Below, piece after piece: positions 1 to 9,117 of a stretch of DNA of 33,931 bases. A program made the position numbers and the translations under genes. A model generated the notes under the pieces. The model saw only the letters and a list, made by a program, of their open reading frames with translations, ran no database searches and had not been told where the DNA came from. This DNA is from an uncultured Clostridia bacterium (GTDB lineage Bacteria; Bacillota; Clostridia; Christensenellales; Christensenellaceae): assembly GCA_944347775.1 (NCBI GenBank), contig CALVMT010000003.1, positions 1 through 33,931 on the forward strand, in the 5' to 3' direction. Within the stretch, counting starts at the first letter, position 1. The number at the start of each line of letters is the position of its first letter.

Positions 1-1
1 G

Positions 2-1555
2 CTTTCTTATCTGGATTTGGTCTTTGCCAAAGCGGCGCTTGCTATCCGGATGAAGGCCTTTCGACCGGTGATGAATAATGAGGGTATAATTTCTATTATG
101 GCAGGCAGGCATCCGCTTATTGATGCAAAGAAAGTTATTCCGGTGACGATACAGATAGATAAAAAGATTAATACGCTGATTATTACCGGACCAAATACAG
201 GCGGAAAAACAGTGACACTTAAACTTGTCGGATTGTTTGCGCTGATGGCGCAAAGTGGATTGTTTTTGCCGGCCGGAGAGAGCAGTTCGCTTCCCGTATT
301 TTCTGCGGTTTTTGCAGATATTGGAGATGAACAAAGTATTGAACAGTCGCTTTCTACATTTAGTTCACATATGAAGAACACAATCTACATCCTGCGTAAG
401 GCCGATAGTGGTTCACTTGTCTTGTTGGACGAAATGGGCGCGGGAACGGATCCTGAAGAAGGGACAGCGTTGGCTCTTGCTGTATTGAATGAACTCACAC
501 AGCGTGGTGCACATATTTTTGCAACAACACACTATAGTGAGATTAAAGCATATGCAATGACTGCTGAACGTTTTGAAAATGCAAGTATGGAATTTGATCC
601 CGAGTCATTGCAGCCGACTTTTCGATTGATTATGGGAATGGCAGGCTCTAGCAACGCTTTTCTTATTTCCAAACGTCTTGGCTTGAAAAAAGAGATTATT
701 GATAAAGCTAAAGCATTTATGAGGGAAGAACGTTTGGAATTTGATGACATGTTGTTGCATGCGCAACGGTTGCGTAAAAGTGCTGATCGGAAGATGCAGC
801 AAGCGCAGGAATTGGAAAAACAAGCAAAAGAATCAGAAAAAAAGATTAAAGCTGTAGAACAGGATATTGCTCAACGTCGTGAGAAAGAATTACTTAAAGC
901 ACGGCAGGAAGCATATGAAATTGTTCGCGCGGCAAAAGAACAGACAGAACAGATTTTAAAAGAAGCAAGAAAAACGCGCAAACAGACAGAAAGTGAAGCA
1001 ACGCGGACAACACAGAAAGTACGCGCTGAACTTGATCAAAAGCAGGAACGCCTTAAACGGCAAATTGAACCGCCGAGGAGGATTGCGGGAGGACAAAAAG
1101 TCGACCCCAAAAAACTGCTTATCGGAGAAGAGGTGCATATTGTAAGCTTAGATGCAGACGGTGTTGTGCAAACATTGCCTGATGCCAAAGGAATGGTGGG
1201 CATACAAGCGGGGATTATGGCGCTGAACATTCATTACAGCGATTTGGAACAAAAGCAGAAAAGCAAACAAAAAGCAGTGCGGACGTCCAGAATTACACTG
1301 ACACAAAAATCTGTACCTCTTTTTATTAATTTACATGGGTATACGGTGGAGGAGGCAATTGTTGAGGTGGATAAATATCTGGATGATGCATTTCTTGCAG
1401 GGATTAAGGAAGTCTCTATTATTCATGGAAAAGGAACAGGAGCATTGCGAAGCGGAATCCAGCAGTATTTGCGGCGACATCCCCATGTGCAGTCTTTTCG
1501 ATTAGGTAAATATGGAGAGGGCGAAACGGGCGTTACTATAGTGACGTTAAAGTAG
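2..1555 (+). CDS. mutS2: MutS2 family protein, C-terminal part (5' end outside window)
   Basis: This is the last 517 or so codons of MutS2, a MutS-type ATPase that in Bacillota acts on branched DNA and on collided or stalled ribosomes. The reading frame is open to the left edge, so the N-terminal part of a protein usually near 780 residues is missing. The Walker A motif GPNTGGKT lies at about 188-211 and Walker B with LLDEMGAGTDPEEG at about 424-465. A long charged region rich in K, E and Q (about 740-1070) is the coiled coil. The C-terminal Smr nuclease domain is recognisable by LHGYT at about 1331 and HGKGTG at 1424-1441. Its stop is followed by about 100 bases before the next gene. The identification is secure; only the start is unseen. 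Confidence 0.95.
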   Translation, partial: LSYLDLVFAKAALAIRMKAFRPVMNNEGIISIMAGRHPLIDAKKVIPVTIQIDKKINTLIITGPNTGGKTVTLKLVGLFALMAQSGLFLPAGESSSLPVFSAVFADIGDEQSIEQSLSTFSSHMKNTIYILRKADSGSLVLLDEMGAGTDPEEGTALALAVLNELTQRGAHIFATTHYSEIKAYAMTAERFENASMEFDPESLQPTFRLIMGMAGSSNAFLISKRLGLKKEIIDKAKAFMREERLEFDDMLLHAQRLRKSADRKMQQAQELEKQAKESEKKIKAVEQDIAQRREKELLKARQEAYEIVRAAKEQTEQILKEARKTRKQTESEATRTTQKVRAELDQKQERLKRQIEPPRRIAGGQKVDPKKLLIGEEVHIVSLDADGVVQTLPDAKGMVGIQAGIMALNIHYSDLEQKQKSKQKAVRTSRITLTQKSVPLFINLHGYTVEEAIVEVDKYLDDAFLAGIKEVSIIHGKGTGALRSGIQQYLRRHPHVQSFRLGKYGEGETGVTIVTLK

Positions 1556-1578
1556 TTTTTACTAAAGTTGCCGTGAAG

Positions 1579-1609
1579 TTACAAATTATTCATAAAATGT
1601 ATATATAAT
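1579..1609 (+). promoter_or_regulatory. Candidate promoter for the regulator/kinase/protease operon
   Basis: A perfect TATAAT at 1604-1609 is preceded by TTACAA at 1579-1584 with 19 bases between. The -10 is strong and the -35 weak, so it may need an activator such as the downstream response regulator. It sits in the gap between mutS2 and the regulator gene. Confidence 0.45.
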
Positions 1610-1655
1610 GGATGAGAAACAAATCAGAATAAACCATCCGGGGAGGAAAGACAGT

Positions 1656-2351
1656 ATGGCTAATAATACAATACTTCTAATGGACGATGATGAGAATATT
1701 TGCAAAGTAATTCGCCTATACTTGGAAAAAGAGGGAATGAATGTGCAGGTGGCACATGACGGTGCTGCCGGATTGGAGTTATTTCATAAAGAGACGCCTA
1801 ATCTGGTGTTGCTTGATATTATGATGCCGGGAATGGATGGCATTGAAGTAATTAAGCAGATACGCAAAGAAAGTTCAGTTCCTGTAATTATGTTGACGGC
1901 AAAAGGGGATACGATAGATAAAGTTCTGGCTTTGGAGCTTGGAGCAGACGATTATATTGTAAAGCCGTTTGAGCCAAAGGAGCTTACAGCGCGCATTAAG
2001 GCTGTAATTCGCCGTACAGAAACCGTTACCGAAGAGCCTTCGACGATAAAATACGATAATCTCGAAATATCTATTTCAGAATATACCGTAGAATATTGTG
2101 GAAAAAAACTGGAGCTCCCGCCCAAGGAATTGGAGCTGCTTTATTTTTTGGCTTCGCATCCAAATAAAGTGTTTACACGCGAACAATTGCTGCAAAAAGT
2201 ATGGGAATTTGATTTTTACGGCGACTCCCGTACGATTGATGTTCATATAAAACGATTGAGAGAAAAACTGGGTGATGATCAGTCATGGCATATTAAGACT
2301 GTTTGGGGCGTAGGGTATAAGTTTGAGGTAGATGAATCAGGGGTGAAGTGA
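1656..2351 (+). CDS. OmpR/PhoB-family response regulator
   Basis: A 231-residue DNA-binding response regulator. The receiver domain (about 1-115) shows the acidic pocket D10-D12, phosphoacceptor D54 in LLDIMMPGMDG, T81 in MLTAKGD, and K103 in VKPF. The C-terminal winged-helix domain (about 135-230) ends in the typical IDVHIKRLREKLG and VWGVGYKF motifs. The start at 1656 is chosen because GGGGAGG lies 6 bases upstream; an in-frame ATG at 1608 has no such site and overlaps the promoter -10. The stop overlaps the kinase start in an ATGA arrangement, so the two are translationally coupled. The target genes cannot be told from the sequence; autoregulation and control of the linked protease gene are plausible inferences. 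Confidence 0.93.
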   Translation: MANNTILLMDDDENICKVIRLYLEKEGMNVQVAHDGAAGLELFHKETPNLVLLDIMMPGMDGIEVIKQIRKESSVPVIMLTAKGDTIDKVLALELGADDYIVKPFEPKELTARIKAVIRRTETVTEEPSTIKYDNLEISISEYTVEYCGKKLELPPKELELLYFLASHPNKVFTREQLLQKVWEFDFYGDSRTIDVHIKRLREKLGDDQSWHIKTVWGVGYKFEVDESGVK

Positions 2352-3844
2352 TGTTTCGCTATAAAACATTATTTTCCCGTATTCTGACTGTATGTATGGG
2401 AATTCTTTTGATAGCGATTCTTTTGCTCAATGTGATTTGTTCAGTTCGATTGCGTAAAAATGCAATCAGTGAAGTGGTTTCCCGGCTATCTGAAGGGTGC
2501 AGTGTTATTCATCGGACCTTTCAAGAGTACTACGAAACCGGCGATACTGATGAACAATTGTTTTCCTATGTAAAAGAAATTTCTGAAAAACGCGAGGGCT
2601 CTATTTGGATTGCTGACGCATATAATGAGATTGTTATTGAATTAAATTATGATGAAGAGTATGATCTCTATGAAAGTTATGCCCGGAAAAATCAGCAAAT
2701 TATTGCGCAACAAATTAACTCAGGCGATATGGTTTATACGATCTATGAAAGCGATGGATTGTATTATTCTCCCGTAGTAACGGTAGGGTGTGCGATAAAA
2801 AAGGGAGAGACCATAATCGGGGCAATCTATATGAACGGGCAGGTTACCGGTGTTGATACGGTAATTTCGCAGATTCAGCAGACATCTATGGCTGTCATCG
2901 GAATTACATTGCTTTTGGCATTGTTTTTCTCTTTTGAAGTTGCCCGTAAAATATCTAAACCGTTATACGATATGAATCAGGCTGCAACAGAACTTGCAAA
3001 AGGTAATTTTGACCAACGTATAGAGGTGACTGATCGGGGAGAAATCGGGCAATTGACGCAGACTTTTAACATGATGGCGGAAGCACTGAAAAAATATGAA
3101 GATACCCGATCCAGTTTTGTAGGAAATGTTTCGCATGAGTTGAAAAGCCCATTGACGGCAATCCAGGGATTTATCCAAGGCATATTAGATGGAACAATTC
3201 GCCAAGAAGAGCAGAGGGGTTATTTGGAAATTGTGTTGTCGGAAGCGAAACGTATGAATTCATTGATTATAGATCTACTGGATTTGGTTAGAATAGAATC
3301 TGATCAATTCCCTATGGAGATGACTGTTTGGGATATCAATGAGCTGATCCGTCGTTGTATTATTAACTTTATTGGAAAAATTGACGATAAGCATATAGAT
3401 CTTGCTGTCAATATTCCGGAAGAAAAGACGGAGGTAAAAGCCGATAAAGATCGGATTACGCAGGTTATCACAAATTTGATGGATAATGCGGTAAAGTTTT
3501 GTGAGGAAGGCGGAAGTATTAAAATATGGAGCTATCTTTCTGAAGGAAAGGTTAATATTAATATTTCTAATACGGGAAAGATCATTCCACAGGAAGACCT
3601 AAAATATATTTTTGATCGTTTCTTTAAAGTTGATAAGTCGCACAATCGAAAAATACCAGGTACGGGTATTGGGCTTTCAATTGTAAAAGAAATTATTAAC
3701 CGCCATAATGAAAAAATTTGGGTAAACTCACAAGTGGGTATGGGAACCGTTTTTACCTTTACCCTGGCTTTAGCTGAAGAAAAAAACGGGAAAAAACAGA
3801 CTAATAAGCGCGAAAAGGAAGGAAGAAATAGCGATGAATCATAG
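2351..3844 (+). CDS. Membrane sensor histidine kinase
   Basis: A PhoR/ResE-like sensor kinase of about 497 residues. There is a transmembrane helix at about 8-32, an extracytoplasmic sensor domain of about 145 residues rich in E, D and Y, and a second transmembrane helix at about 179-198. HAMP follows at about 200-250, then the dimerisation/phosphoacceptor domain with H262 in VSHELKSPLTAIQGF. The ATPase domain has the N box (NLMDNAVKF) and G box (GTGIGLSIVKEI). A short Lys/Glu-rich tail follows. GTG at 2348 directly before the ATG is an alternative start. The ATG overlaps the regulator stop, and the gene's 3' end overlaps the protease start by 11 bases, so the three form one operon. The stimulus is unknown; linkage to an HtrA-like protease suggests envelope stress, as in CssRS-type systems, but that is inference. 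Confidence 0.92.
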   Translation: MFRYKTLFSRILTVCMGILLIAILLLNVICSVRLRKNAISEVVSRLSEGCSVIHRTFQEYYETGDTDEQLFSYVKEISEKREGSIWIADAYNEIVIELNYDEEYDLYESYARKNQQIIAQQINSGDMVYTIYESDGLYYSPVVTVGCAIKKGETIIGAIYMNGQVTGVDTVISQIQQTSMAVIGITLLLALFFSFEVARKISKPLYDMNQAATELAKGNFDQRIEVTDRGEIGQLTQTFNMMAEALKKYEDTRSSFVGNVSHELKSPLTAIQGFIQGILDGTIRQEEQRGYLEIVLSEAKRMNSLIIDLLDLVRIESDQFPMEMTVWDINELIRRCIINFIGKIDDKHIDLAVNIPEEKTEVKADKDRITQVITNLMDNAVKFCEEGGSIKIWSYLSEGKVNINISNTGKIIPQEDLKYIFDRFFKVDKSHNRKIPGTGIGLSIVKEIINRHNEKIWVNSQVGMGTVFTFTLALAEEKNGKKQTNKREKEGRNSDES

Positions 3845-5327
3845 TGATCGTCAGTTTGAGCAAAATTCCAAGTCAATCCAACCGGATCCGGCAGGATATC
3901 AGCAGCCAAACCGGAATATACAAGGAAGTGAGTATCAATCATATGAAAACGGATATGGACAGGCGCCGTACATACCGCCTTATGCTCCTTCTTACTATTA
4001 TCAGCAGCAAATGCAGTGGCAGAACGGTTATGCAAATCCATATCAACAATACTCCTCACCACAAATGTATACAACACAAAATACACAGGCGTATTATCAT
4101 TACAATACACAGGAAACGCCTAAAAAGAAAGGGAGAACTCTGACAGTACTGGCTATTATCGCAGGCTCATTGGCGTGTTTAATAGTTGTAAGTCTGTTTT
4201 TTATCGGAGTACTTATTCCGATGCTGAAAGAAAAACTGGAAAGTGATTACCCTTATGCTTGGCAGGATTGGAACGAGGAATTAGCTGAACCGATAATTAA
4301 GGAAGATGATTATCCGCCAGACTCTAGTATAACAAGTATTGGCGGTTCTGCACCGGTGATAGAAAATACGATAAACCCTGTGCCCGAGATTGCAGAGCAG
4401 TTGTCACAAAGCATTGTGGGTATTGATGCGTACATGTTAGAAGATGGAGAGCCTTCTTTATATTCTCGCGGAACGGGCTTTGTCATTCATGAAAATGGAT
4501 ATATCCTGACAAACTATCATGTTGTTGTTGAAGGAGACACTTATACTGTTTCACTAGAAGGCGACGATACGCTTTATGAGGCAAAATATGTTGGCGGGGA
4601 TGCGACAACCGATTTGGCTGTTCTTAAAGTAGATGGGCTTAATTTAAAACCGGTAGCCCTTGGTAGTTCGGAAAATACCAAAGTAGGTGAAATGGCTATT
4701 GCTGTAGGTAATCCTGCTGGTGCAAATGCTAACTTGACCGGCAGTGTGACTGTGGGATATATTAGTTATGTGGGAAGAAAATTGAGCTATAACGGATCAC
4801 AACAAGAATTTTTGCAAATTGATGCCGCAATTAATCCGGGAAACAGTGGAGGCCCCCTGCTTAACAGTAAAGGGGAAGCCATCGGCGTAATTACTCTTAA
4901 AAGTTTGATTTCTTCGTATGACGAATATGGTTATCCAATTAATTCCGAGGGGCTGGGTTTTGCAATACCTATTGATACTGCAAAAGAAATTGCATTAGAA
5001 ATTATTCGTAACGGTTCACTTAAGCGTCCGGGTATTGGTATTTTATATTTGGAATTAACGGCTGAGGAAGCAGCGGAGCAAAATGTAGTACAGGGAAAAC
5101 AAATACAGGAATTTATGGCTAACAGTCCTGCAGAAGCGGCGGGATTGGAACTTGGCGATATTATTATAAAGTGCAATGATGTTTTACTCAGTGAACAGGA
5201 TATATTAGTGCAGACAATACAATCGCTTCAGTTGGGAGACACAATTAAACTTACGGTATGGCGCGAAGGGCAGGAATTGGATTTTATTGTAACAATTGCC
5301 GATATGAACCATATGGTTGTTTATTAA
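3834..5327 (+). CDS. htrA: Membrane-anchored HtrA/DegP-like serine protease with PDZ domain
   Basis: A 497-residue trypsin-like protease expected to face the cell exterior. Residues 1-98 are a hydrophilic, Gln/Tyr/Pro/Asn-rich low-complexity segment predicted to be cytoplasmic. A single transmembrane helix spans about 103-130. The protease domain (about 180-385) has the triad H229 (NYHVV), D260 (TTDLAVL) and S338 (NPGNSGGPLL). A PDZ domain follows (about 400-495). The start has AGGAAGG upstream and overlaps the kinase end by 11 bases, showing coupling. HtrA proteins degrade or refold damaged exported proteins. Membership of the two-component operon suggests the protease is induced by, or feeds back on, the kinase. 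A strong terminator follows. The family call is firm; the substrates are unknown. Confidence 0.93.
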   Translation: MNHSDRQFEQNSKSIQPDPAGYQQPNRNIQGSEYQSYENGYGQAPYIPPYAPSYYYQQQMQWQNGYANPYQQYSSPQMYTTQNTQAYYHYNTQETPKKKGRTLTVLAIIAGSLACLIVVSLFFIGVLIPMLKEKLESDYPYAWQDWNEELAEPIIKEDDYPPDSSITSIGGSAPVIENTINPVPEIAEQLSQSIVGIDAYMLEDGEPSLYSRGTGFVIHENGYILTNYHVVVEGDTYTVSLEGDDTLYEAKYVGGDATTDLAVLKVDGLNLKPVALGSSENTKVGEMAIAVGNPAGANANLTGSVTVGYISYVGRKLSYNGSQQEFLQIDAAINPGNSGGPLLNSKGEAIGVITLKSLISSYDEYGYPINSEGLGFAIPIDTAKEIALEIIRNGSLKRPGIGILYLELTAEEAAEQNVVQGKQIQEFMANSPAEAAGLELGDIIIKCNDVLLSEQDILVQTIQSLQLGDTIKLTVWREGQELDFIVTIADMNHMVVY

Positions 5328-5356
5328 AAAGGAGGCAGATACTGCCTCCTTTTTTA
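5326..5356. terminator. Bidirectional intrinsic terminator between htrA-like gene and MFS gene
   Basis: A perfect hairpin with 12-base arms beginning AAAAAGGAGGCA and a short loop, flanked by A- and T-runs, so it can end transcription from both the protease operon (+) and the convergent transporter (-). Confidence 0.9.
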
Positions 5357-5398
5357 CTGAAAACCAATTGAGTATAGAGAATATACGTACTGAACAAG

Positions 5399-6685
5399 CT
5401 AAGGCTTTACAGATTTGGATGCTTGCAAGAAGCAGCGCCTTCCGAGTGAAATGACAAGATTTGCGAGCAGCAAAACAATAAGCAGGCAAATTCCTGCCAG
5501 GATAAATGAAGAACGGTAAGAACCACTGAGATCGAAAAGCCATCCTGAAAAGGGAGAACCGAGGATACTTCCTGCGTTGCTGATAGCAAAAAGACAACTA
5601 AAAATTGCAGGAAAGTGGATTGCCTCGCCTTGATATACGCAATGGATTAAATGATTAAGCGTGCCCAAAGAAAGCGAATTTCCATAACCAATGCAGATGA
5701 CACATATGCTGAGCAGGACGGGGGAACTAGAAGCTGAAAGAAAACAGGCTAAAATAATACCTGTAAACTGTAAACTGCTGATAGACGCAAATAGTGCACG
5801 CAACCCAAAATGGTCAAAAACGATTCCTGAAGCGAAATTGCCTAGTGTTGTTCCTAAAGCAAAGAGAATCGATAGTGTGCCAGAAAGGAGGGTTTCATTA
5901 ACGTTTAAATTGTTTAAATGAGGAATAATACTGGAGAAAGCTTGACTTACACCAAAACCGATAAGAAATTGAAGTATAGCAATAAGCCAGAAGCGCAGTG
6001 TATGAAGAACTTGAGTTAATTGTAATTTTTCTTGAACAGGAAGAGATTTTTTTATTTGTTCGTGTTCTATATTCGTATAGCCGTAGGGAAGAAGTCCTTT
6101 TTCCGAAGGATATACCTTGATAAGACAAAGTGCAGGTAGTGCAATTGCGGCAATTAGTAAAGCGGTATATAGAAAAGAGGAATTCCATCCGGCAGAGGAG
6201 ATCCAATAACTTGCAAGAGGATTAATGAGCATTCCGCCAAGTCCTACACTGGTGTTGACTAATCCCAAGATAATGCCTTTGCGTCGGATAAACCAATGAT
6301 TAATGATGGCGTTATATGCACTAAAGGTGCCAAGTGCGTGAGCTAATCCATATAATCCACTTCCCAGGGCAATAAACAGTGCATTTTTTGCACAAGAAAA
6401 AACAAGATAAGCACCTACTGCGAGTAAACAGCCAATCCACATCAGTGTTTTTGTTCCGATGCGCTTAACGATAATGCCATAGAAAAAACCTAATACAGTG
6501 CGGACAATGGCTCCGACGGTAAATAGAAAGAAATTCAGAGCCGCACGGGAAATCTGTAATGATTCGGAGAGCGGAGCAACATAAAAGGAGAGAGAATTGT
6601 TTCCCATTGCATTAATAGAAAAAGCCAACAATGAACAGCTGATAGCAACAACCCAACCATAAAATATGTGGTATTTTTTGGACAT
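5399..6685 (-). CDS. MFS transporter, OFA (oxalate/formate antiporter-like) type
   Basis: A 428-residue membrane protein with about 12 hydrophobic helices. The N-terminus (KKYHIFYGWVVAISCSLLAF) and the second-loop signature region GFFYGIIVKRIGTK fit the OFA subfamily of the major facilitator superfamily, which moves small carboxylates or related solutes across the cytoplasmic membrane. The start is supported by AAAGAGG upstream (around 6693-6700). It is transcribed alone on the minus strand and ends at a shared bidirectional terminator. Neighbours do not reveal the substrate; oxalate/formate should not be assumed, because OFA members have diverse substrates. Confidence 0.85.
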   Translation of the reverse strand: MSKKYHIFYGWVVAISCSLLAFSINAMGNNSLSFYVAPLSESLQISRAALNFFLFTVGAIVRTVLGFFYGIIVKRIGTKTLMWIGCLLAVGAYLVFSCAKNALFIALGSGLYGLAHALGTFSAYNAIINHWFIRRKGIILGLVNTSVGLGGMLINPLASYWISSAGWNSSFLYTALLIAAIALPALCLIKVYPSEKGLLPYGYTNIEHEQIKKSLPVQEKLQLTQVLHTLRFWLIAILQFLIGFGVSQAFSSIIPHLNNLNVNETLLSGTLSILFALGTTLGNFASGIVFDHFGLRALFASISSLQFTGIILACFLSASSSPVLLSICVICIGYGNSLSLGTLNHLIHCVYQGEAIHFPAIFSCLFAISNAGSILGSPFSGWLFDLSGSYRSSFILAGICLLIVLLLANLVISLGRRCFLQASKSVKP

Positions 6686-6746
6686 ATAAAGCCTCTTTCG
6701 TCATAAGAATAATACTTATTATAGTAGAATTTGGAAAAATTTTCAT

Positions 6747-6776
6747 TAAAAAAGCCCAATTATTTTGGGCTTTTAA
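6747..6776 (-). terminator. Intrinsic terminator after nagB
   Basis: On the minus strand, stem AAAAGCCCAA / TTGGGCTTTT with a five-base loop runs into a T-run, just beyond the nagB stop and before the MFS promoter region. Confidence 0.85.
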
Positions 6777-6790
6777 AAAAATTGCTAATT

Positions 6791-7501
6791 TTACTTTTGA
6801 CTTGCGATCACTGTCAGATCTGGATGCAATTGCAAAATAGAAGCAGGCACTTCAGGAGTAATGGAGCCATATAAAGCTTGATTCAGGATTTGAATTTTTG
6901 CAGGTCCATTTGCAATGAGAAGAATGCGTTTAGCATGCATGATCGATTTCATTCCCATAGTTAGGGCTTTTGTAGGAACCTCTTCTTTTTTTGCAAACAA
7001 TCTGGCGTTTGCTTGAATGGTATTTTCCGTTAATGTAACAAGATGGGTTAATTTTTCGTAAGAGGAACCAGGTTCATTAAAGCCGATATGGCCATTGCGC
7101 CCGATTCCCAATAGCTGAAGATCTATCCCACCAGCATCTTCGATGGCCTGGTCATACCCTGCACATTCCGCATCGATGTCGGAGGTCATACCGTTAGGAA
7201 TGTGTATATTTTTTTTATTAATATTAATCTGATTAAACAAGTACGTATCCATAAAATACCGATAGCTTTGCGGATGTTCCCCACTTAAACCATAATATTC
7301 ATCTAGGTTAAAGGTAATTACTTGAGAAAAATCCAGATCACCTTTTTCATACCAATTGATCAGTTGTTGATAGGTGCCTATAGGTGTTGTTCCCGTAGCC
7401 AATCCCAGTACGGTTTGAGGATGCAAAATGATTTGTGCCGAAATGATATTTGCTGCACGTCGGCTCATTTGATCATAGCTATCCGTAAAAATAATTTTCA
7501 T
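6791..7501 (-). CDS. nagB: Glucosamine-6-phosphate deaminase
   Basis: A 236-residue enzyme converting glucosamine 6-phosphate to fructose 6-phosphate and ammonia in amino-sugar catabolism. It starts MKIIFTDSYD, with the phosphate-binding segment LGLATGTTPIGTYQ (32-45), NLDEYYGL containing the catalytic base D67, and the active-site block GIGRNGHIGFNEPG with H138 and E143. The start at 7501 is preferred over an upstream in-frame start at 7552 because an AAGGGG site lies 7 bases before it and the longer version would overlap cysS. It follows cysS by 35 bases and probably shares its transcript, an unusual pairing. Length matches the family. No nagA or NagR-type regulator is present in the window. 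Confidence 0.96.
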   Translation of the reverse strand: MKIIFTDSYDQMSRRAANIISAQIILHPQTVLGLATGTTPIGTYQQLINWYEKGDLDFSQVITFNLDEYYGLSGEHPQSYRYFMDTYLFNQININKKNIHIPNGMTSDIDAECAGYDQAIEDAGGIDLQLLGIGRNGHIGFNEPGSSYEKLTHLVTLTENTIQANARLFAKKEEVPTKALTMGMKSIMHAKRILLIANGPAKIQILNQALYGSITPEVPASILQLHPDLTVIASQK

Positions 7502-7536
7502 ACCCATTCCCCTTATGAAGTTATCCAGAATAAAAG

Positions 7537-8949
7537 TCAAATTTTGCTCCAAGTAGTTCCTTCACGACTGTCTTTTAAGACGATTCCTTTTGCAAGAAGT
7601 TCTTCGCGGATAGCATCTGCTGTGGCATAATCTTTTCTCTGTTTTGCAAGAGTTCGTTCATGAATTTTAGCATTAATTAACTCTTCCAATTGTGCATCGA
7701 CAGTGGTGTTCTCTTTTGACTTTGAAACCAGGTTAAGAGAAAGAACCGTATCAAAATCTTCAATTAGCCAGAGCTTTGTTGCATCATTCAAAGGTGCTTT
7801 TAGAATATCATAAACAGCGGTTAAAGCCATTGAAGAATTTAGATCATTGCCAAGAGTTTGCGCAAAACGCACGCGGTAAGTTTCGGCTGAATTTTTGTCT
7901 ATTTCTCCCTCCTGTTGTAACGTCGCAATTCGTTTTTTTAAACGTGAATAGGCAGAAGAGGTATTGTCAAGAGCTTCATAACTAAATTCCAAAGGCTTTC
8001 TGTAATGAGATTGTAAGCAGAACATTCGGTAAACAAGCGGATCATATCCTTTGCTTTCCAATAAAGAAATAGTAAGGAAATCGCCCTTTGATTTACTCAT
8101 TTTGCCTGATTTGTCGTTCAAATGATGAACATGGAACCAATATTTACACCATTGATGCCCGAGATAGGCTTCACTTTGTGCAATCTCATTTGTATGGTGG
8201 GGAAAAATATTATCTACTCCGCCGCAATGTAAATCCAGATATTCTCCTAGATACTTCAGGCTGATACCCGAACATTCTATGTGCCAACCTGGGTAACCTA
8301 CGCCCCAAGGGCTATCCCATTTTAATTCTTGATCTTCAAATTTCGATTTGGTGAACCATAACACAAAATCTGCTTTATTTCGTTTGTTGGGATCTTCTTC
8401 AACATCATCGCGCACACCAACCATCAGATCTTTGCTGTTATGTCCGGTCAACGCATAATAATCATCTAATTTAGAAGTATCAAAATATACATTATCACCT
8501 GCAACATACGCATAACCTTTTTCGATTAGGCTTGAAACGATGTGAATAAAATCTTGGATACAGTTGGTTGCAGGTTCTACAATATCGGGACGTTTGATGT
8601 TAAGTTTTTGACAGTCATTAAAAAAAGCGTCAGTATAGAATTTGGCTATTTCCATAACGGTTTTGTGCTCGCGTTTAGCCCCTTTTAGCATTTTATCCTC
8701 GCCGGTATCAGCATCGCTTGATAAATGGCCGACATCGGTAATATTCATGACGCGTTTAACATCATAGCCATTATAGCGCAGCGCTTTTTCTAAAATATCC
8801 TCCATGATATAGCTGCGTAAATTTCCGATATGCGCATAATGATAAACAGTTGGCCCGCAGGTATACATCGAAACTTTTCCTGGGGTATGAGGGATAAATT
8901 CCTCAATTTTTTTAGATAGCGTATTATACAAATAGAATTTGCTCAGCAT
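7537..8949 (-). CDS. cysS: Cysteinyl-tRNA synthetase
   Basis: A 470-residue class I aminoacyl-tRNA synthetase that charges tRNA-Cys. Visible features are C31 in YTCGPTVY, a zinc ligand; the HIGH-box variant HIGN at residues 40-43; the zinc-site segments HIECSG and [11 protein letters not shown]; and the KMSKS loop in [10 protein letters not shown]. The C-terminal anticodon-binding helices end in TTWSKI. Size and motifs are typical. An AGGAG site lies just upstream of the ATG. The 5' leader has no T-box but encodes a short Cys-containing peptide and a terminator/antiterminator pair, suggesting attenuation by cysteine supply (see the leader features). nagB follows closely downstream. Confidence 0.97.
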   Translation of the reverse strand: MLSKFYLYNTLSKKIEEFIPHTPGKVSMYTCGPTVYHYAHIGNLRSYIMEDILEKALRYNGYDVKRVMNITDVGHLSSDADTGEDKMLKGAKREHKTVMEIAKFYTDAFFNDCQKLNIKRPDIVEPATNCIQDFIHIVSSLIEKGYAYVAGDNVYFDTSKLDDYYALTGHNSKDLMVGVRDDVEEDPNKRNKADFVLWFTKSKFEDQELKWDSPWGVGYPGWHIECSGISLKYLGEYLDLHCGGVDNIFPHHTNEIAQSEAYLGHQWCKYWFHVHHLNDKSGKMSKSKGDFLTISLLESKGYDPLVYRMFCLQSHYRKPLEFSYEALDNTSSAYSRLKKRIATLQQEGEIDKNSAETYRVRFAQTLGNDLNSSMALTAVYDILKAPLNDATKLWLIEDFDTVLSLNLVSKSKENTTVDAQLEELINAKIHERTLAKQRKDYATADAIREELLAKGIVLKDSREGTTWSKI

Positions 8950-8973
8950 TTTTTTCTCCTATAAATTTTTAAT

Positions 8974-9003
8974 CAAAAACCGCATACCATTTAAGATATG
9001 CGG
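8974..9003 (-). terminator. Candidate attenuator hairpin in the cysS leader
   Basis: On the minus strand CCGCATA (9003-8997) pairs with TATGCGG (8986-8980) across a 10-base loop and is followed directly by TTTTTGATT. It lies just before the cysS ribosome binding site, so termination here would silence cysS. Its 5' arm can also pair with upstream sequence (see antiterminator). The stem is only 7 bp and the T-run is short, consistent with a conditional terminator. Confidence 0.65.
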
Positions 9004-9030
9004 CAAGTTTTTTATATTATCCTTTGCCGC
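9000..9030 (-). promoter_or_regulatory. Candidate antiterminator pairing in the cysS leader
   Basis: On the minus strand GCGGCAA (9030-9024), inside the last codons of the leader peptide, is perfectly complementary to TTGCCGC (9006-9000), which shares bases with the 5' arm of the attenuator hairpin. The two structures are mutually exclusive. A competing protector pairing, CCGC (9042-9039) with GCGG (9030-9027), completes a trp-like 1:2 / 2:3 / 3:4 set. Confidence 0.6.
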
Positions 9031-9092
9031 GCAAAACAGCGGGTTTTCCCGAAGATAGGTAGGGAGAACTGCATAATACAGCACAGCTTCAT
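9012..9092 (-). CDS. Candidate 26-codon cysteine-containing leader peptide of cysS
   Basis: A short reading frame, with an AAAGGG ribosome site six bases before its ATG, encodes 26 residues beginning MKLCCIMQF. Cysteines occur at codons 4, 5 and 19, three in 26, which is high. The stop at 9014-9012 lies in the loop between the antiterminator arms. A ribosome reaching the stop would cover GCGGCAA and let the terminator fold. A ribosome stalled at the tandem Cys codons would leave GCGGCAA free to form the antiterminator. This is the logic of amino-acid attenuation. The reading frame and the pairings are seen directly; translation and regulation are inference. The peptide itself probably has no other role. 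Confidence 0.6.
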   Translation of the reverse strand: MKLCCIMQFSLPIFGKTRCFARQRII

Positions 9093-9117
9093 ATAAATCC
9101 CTTTTATTTTAGTTTCT

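Noticed and set aside
7..381. Minus-strand open frame of 124 codons inside mutS2
   Set aside because: It lies fully opposite the conserved MutS2 ATPase sequence and has no recognisable family; it is a shadow.
3532..4110. Minus-strand open frame of 192 codons across the kinase/protease junction
   Set aside because: It is antisense to two well-supported genes and its product resembles nothing; a shadow frame.
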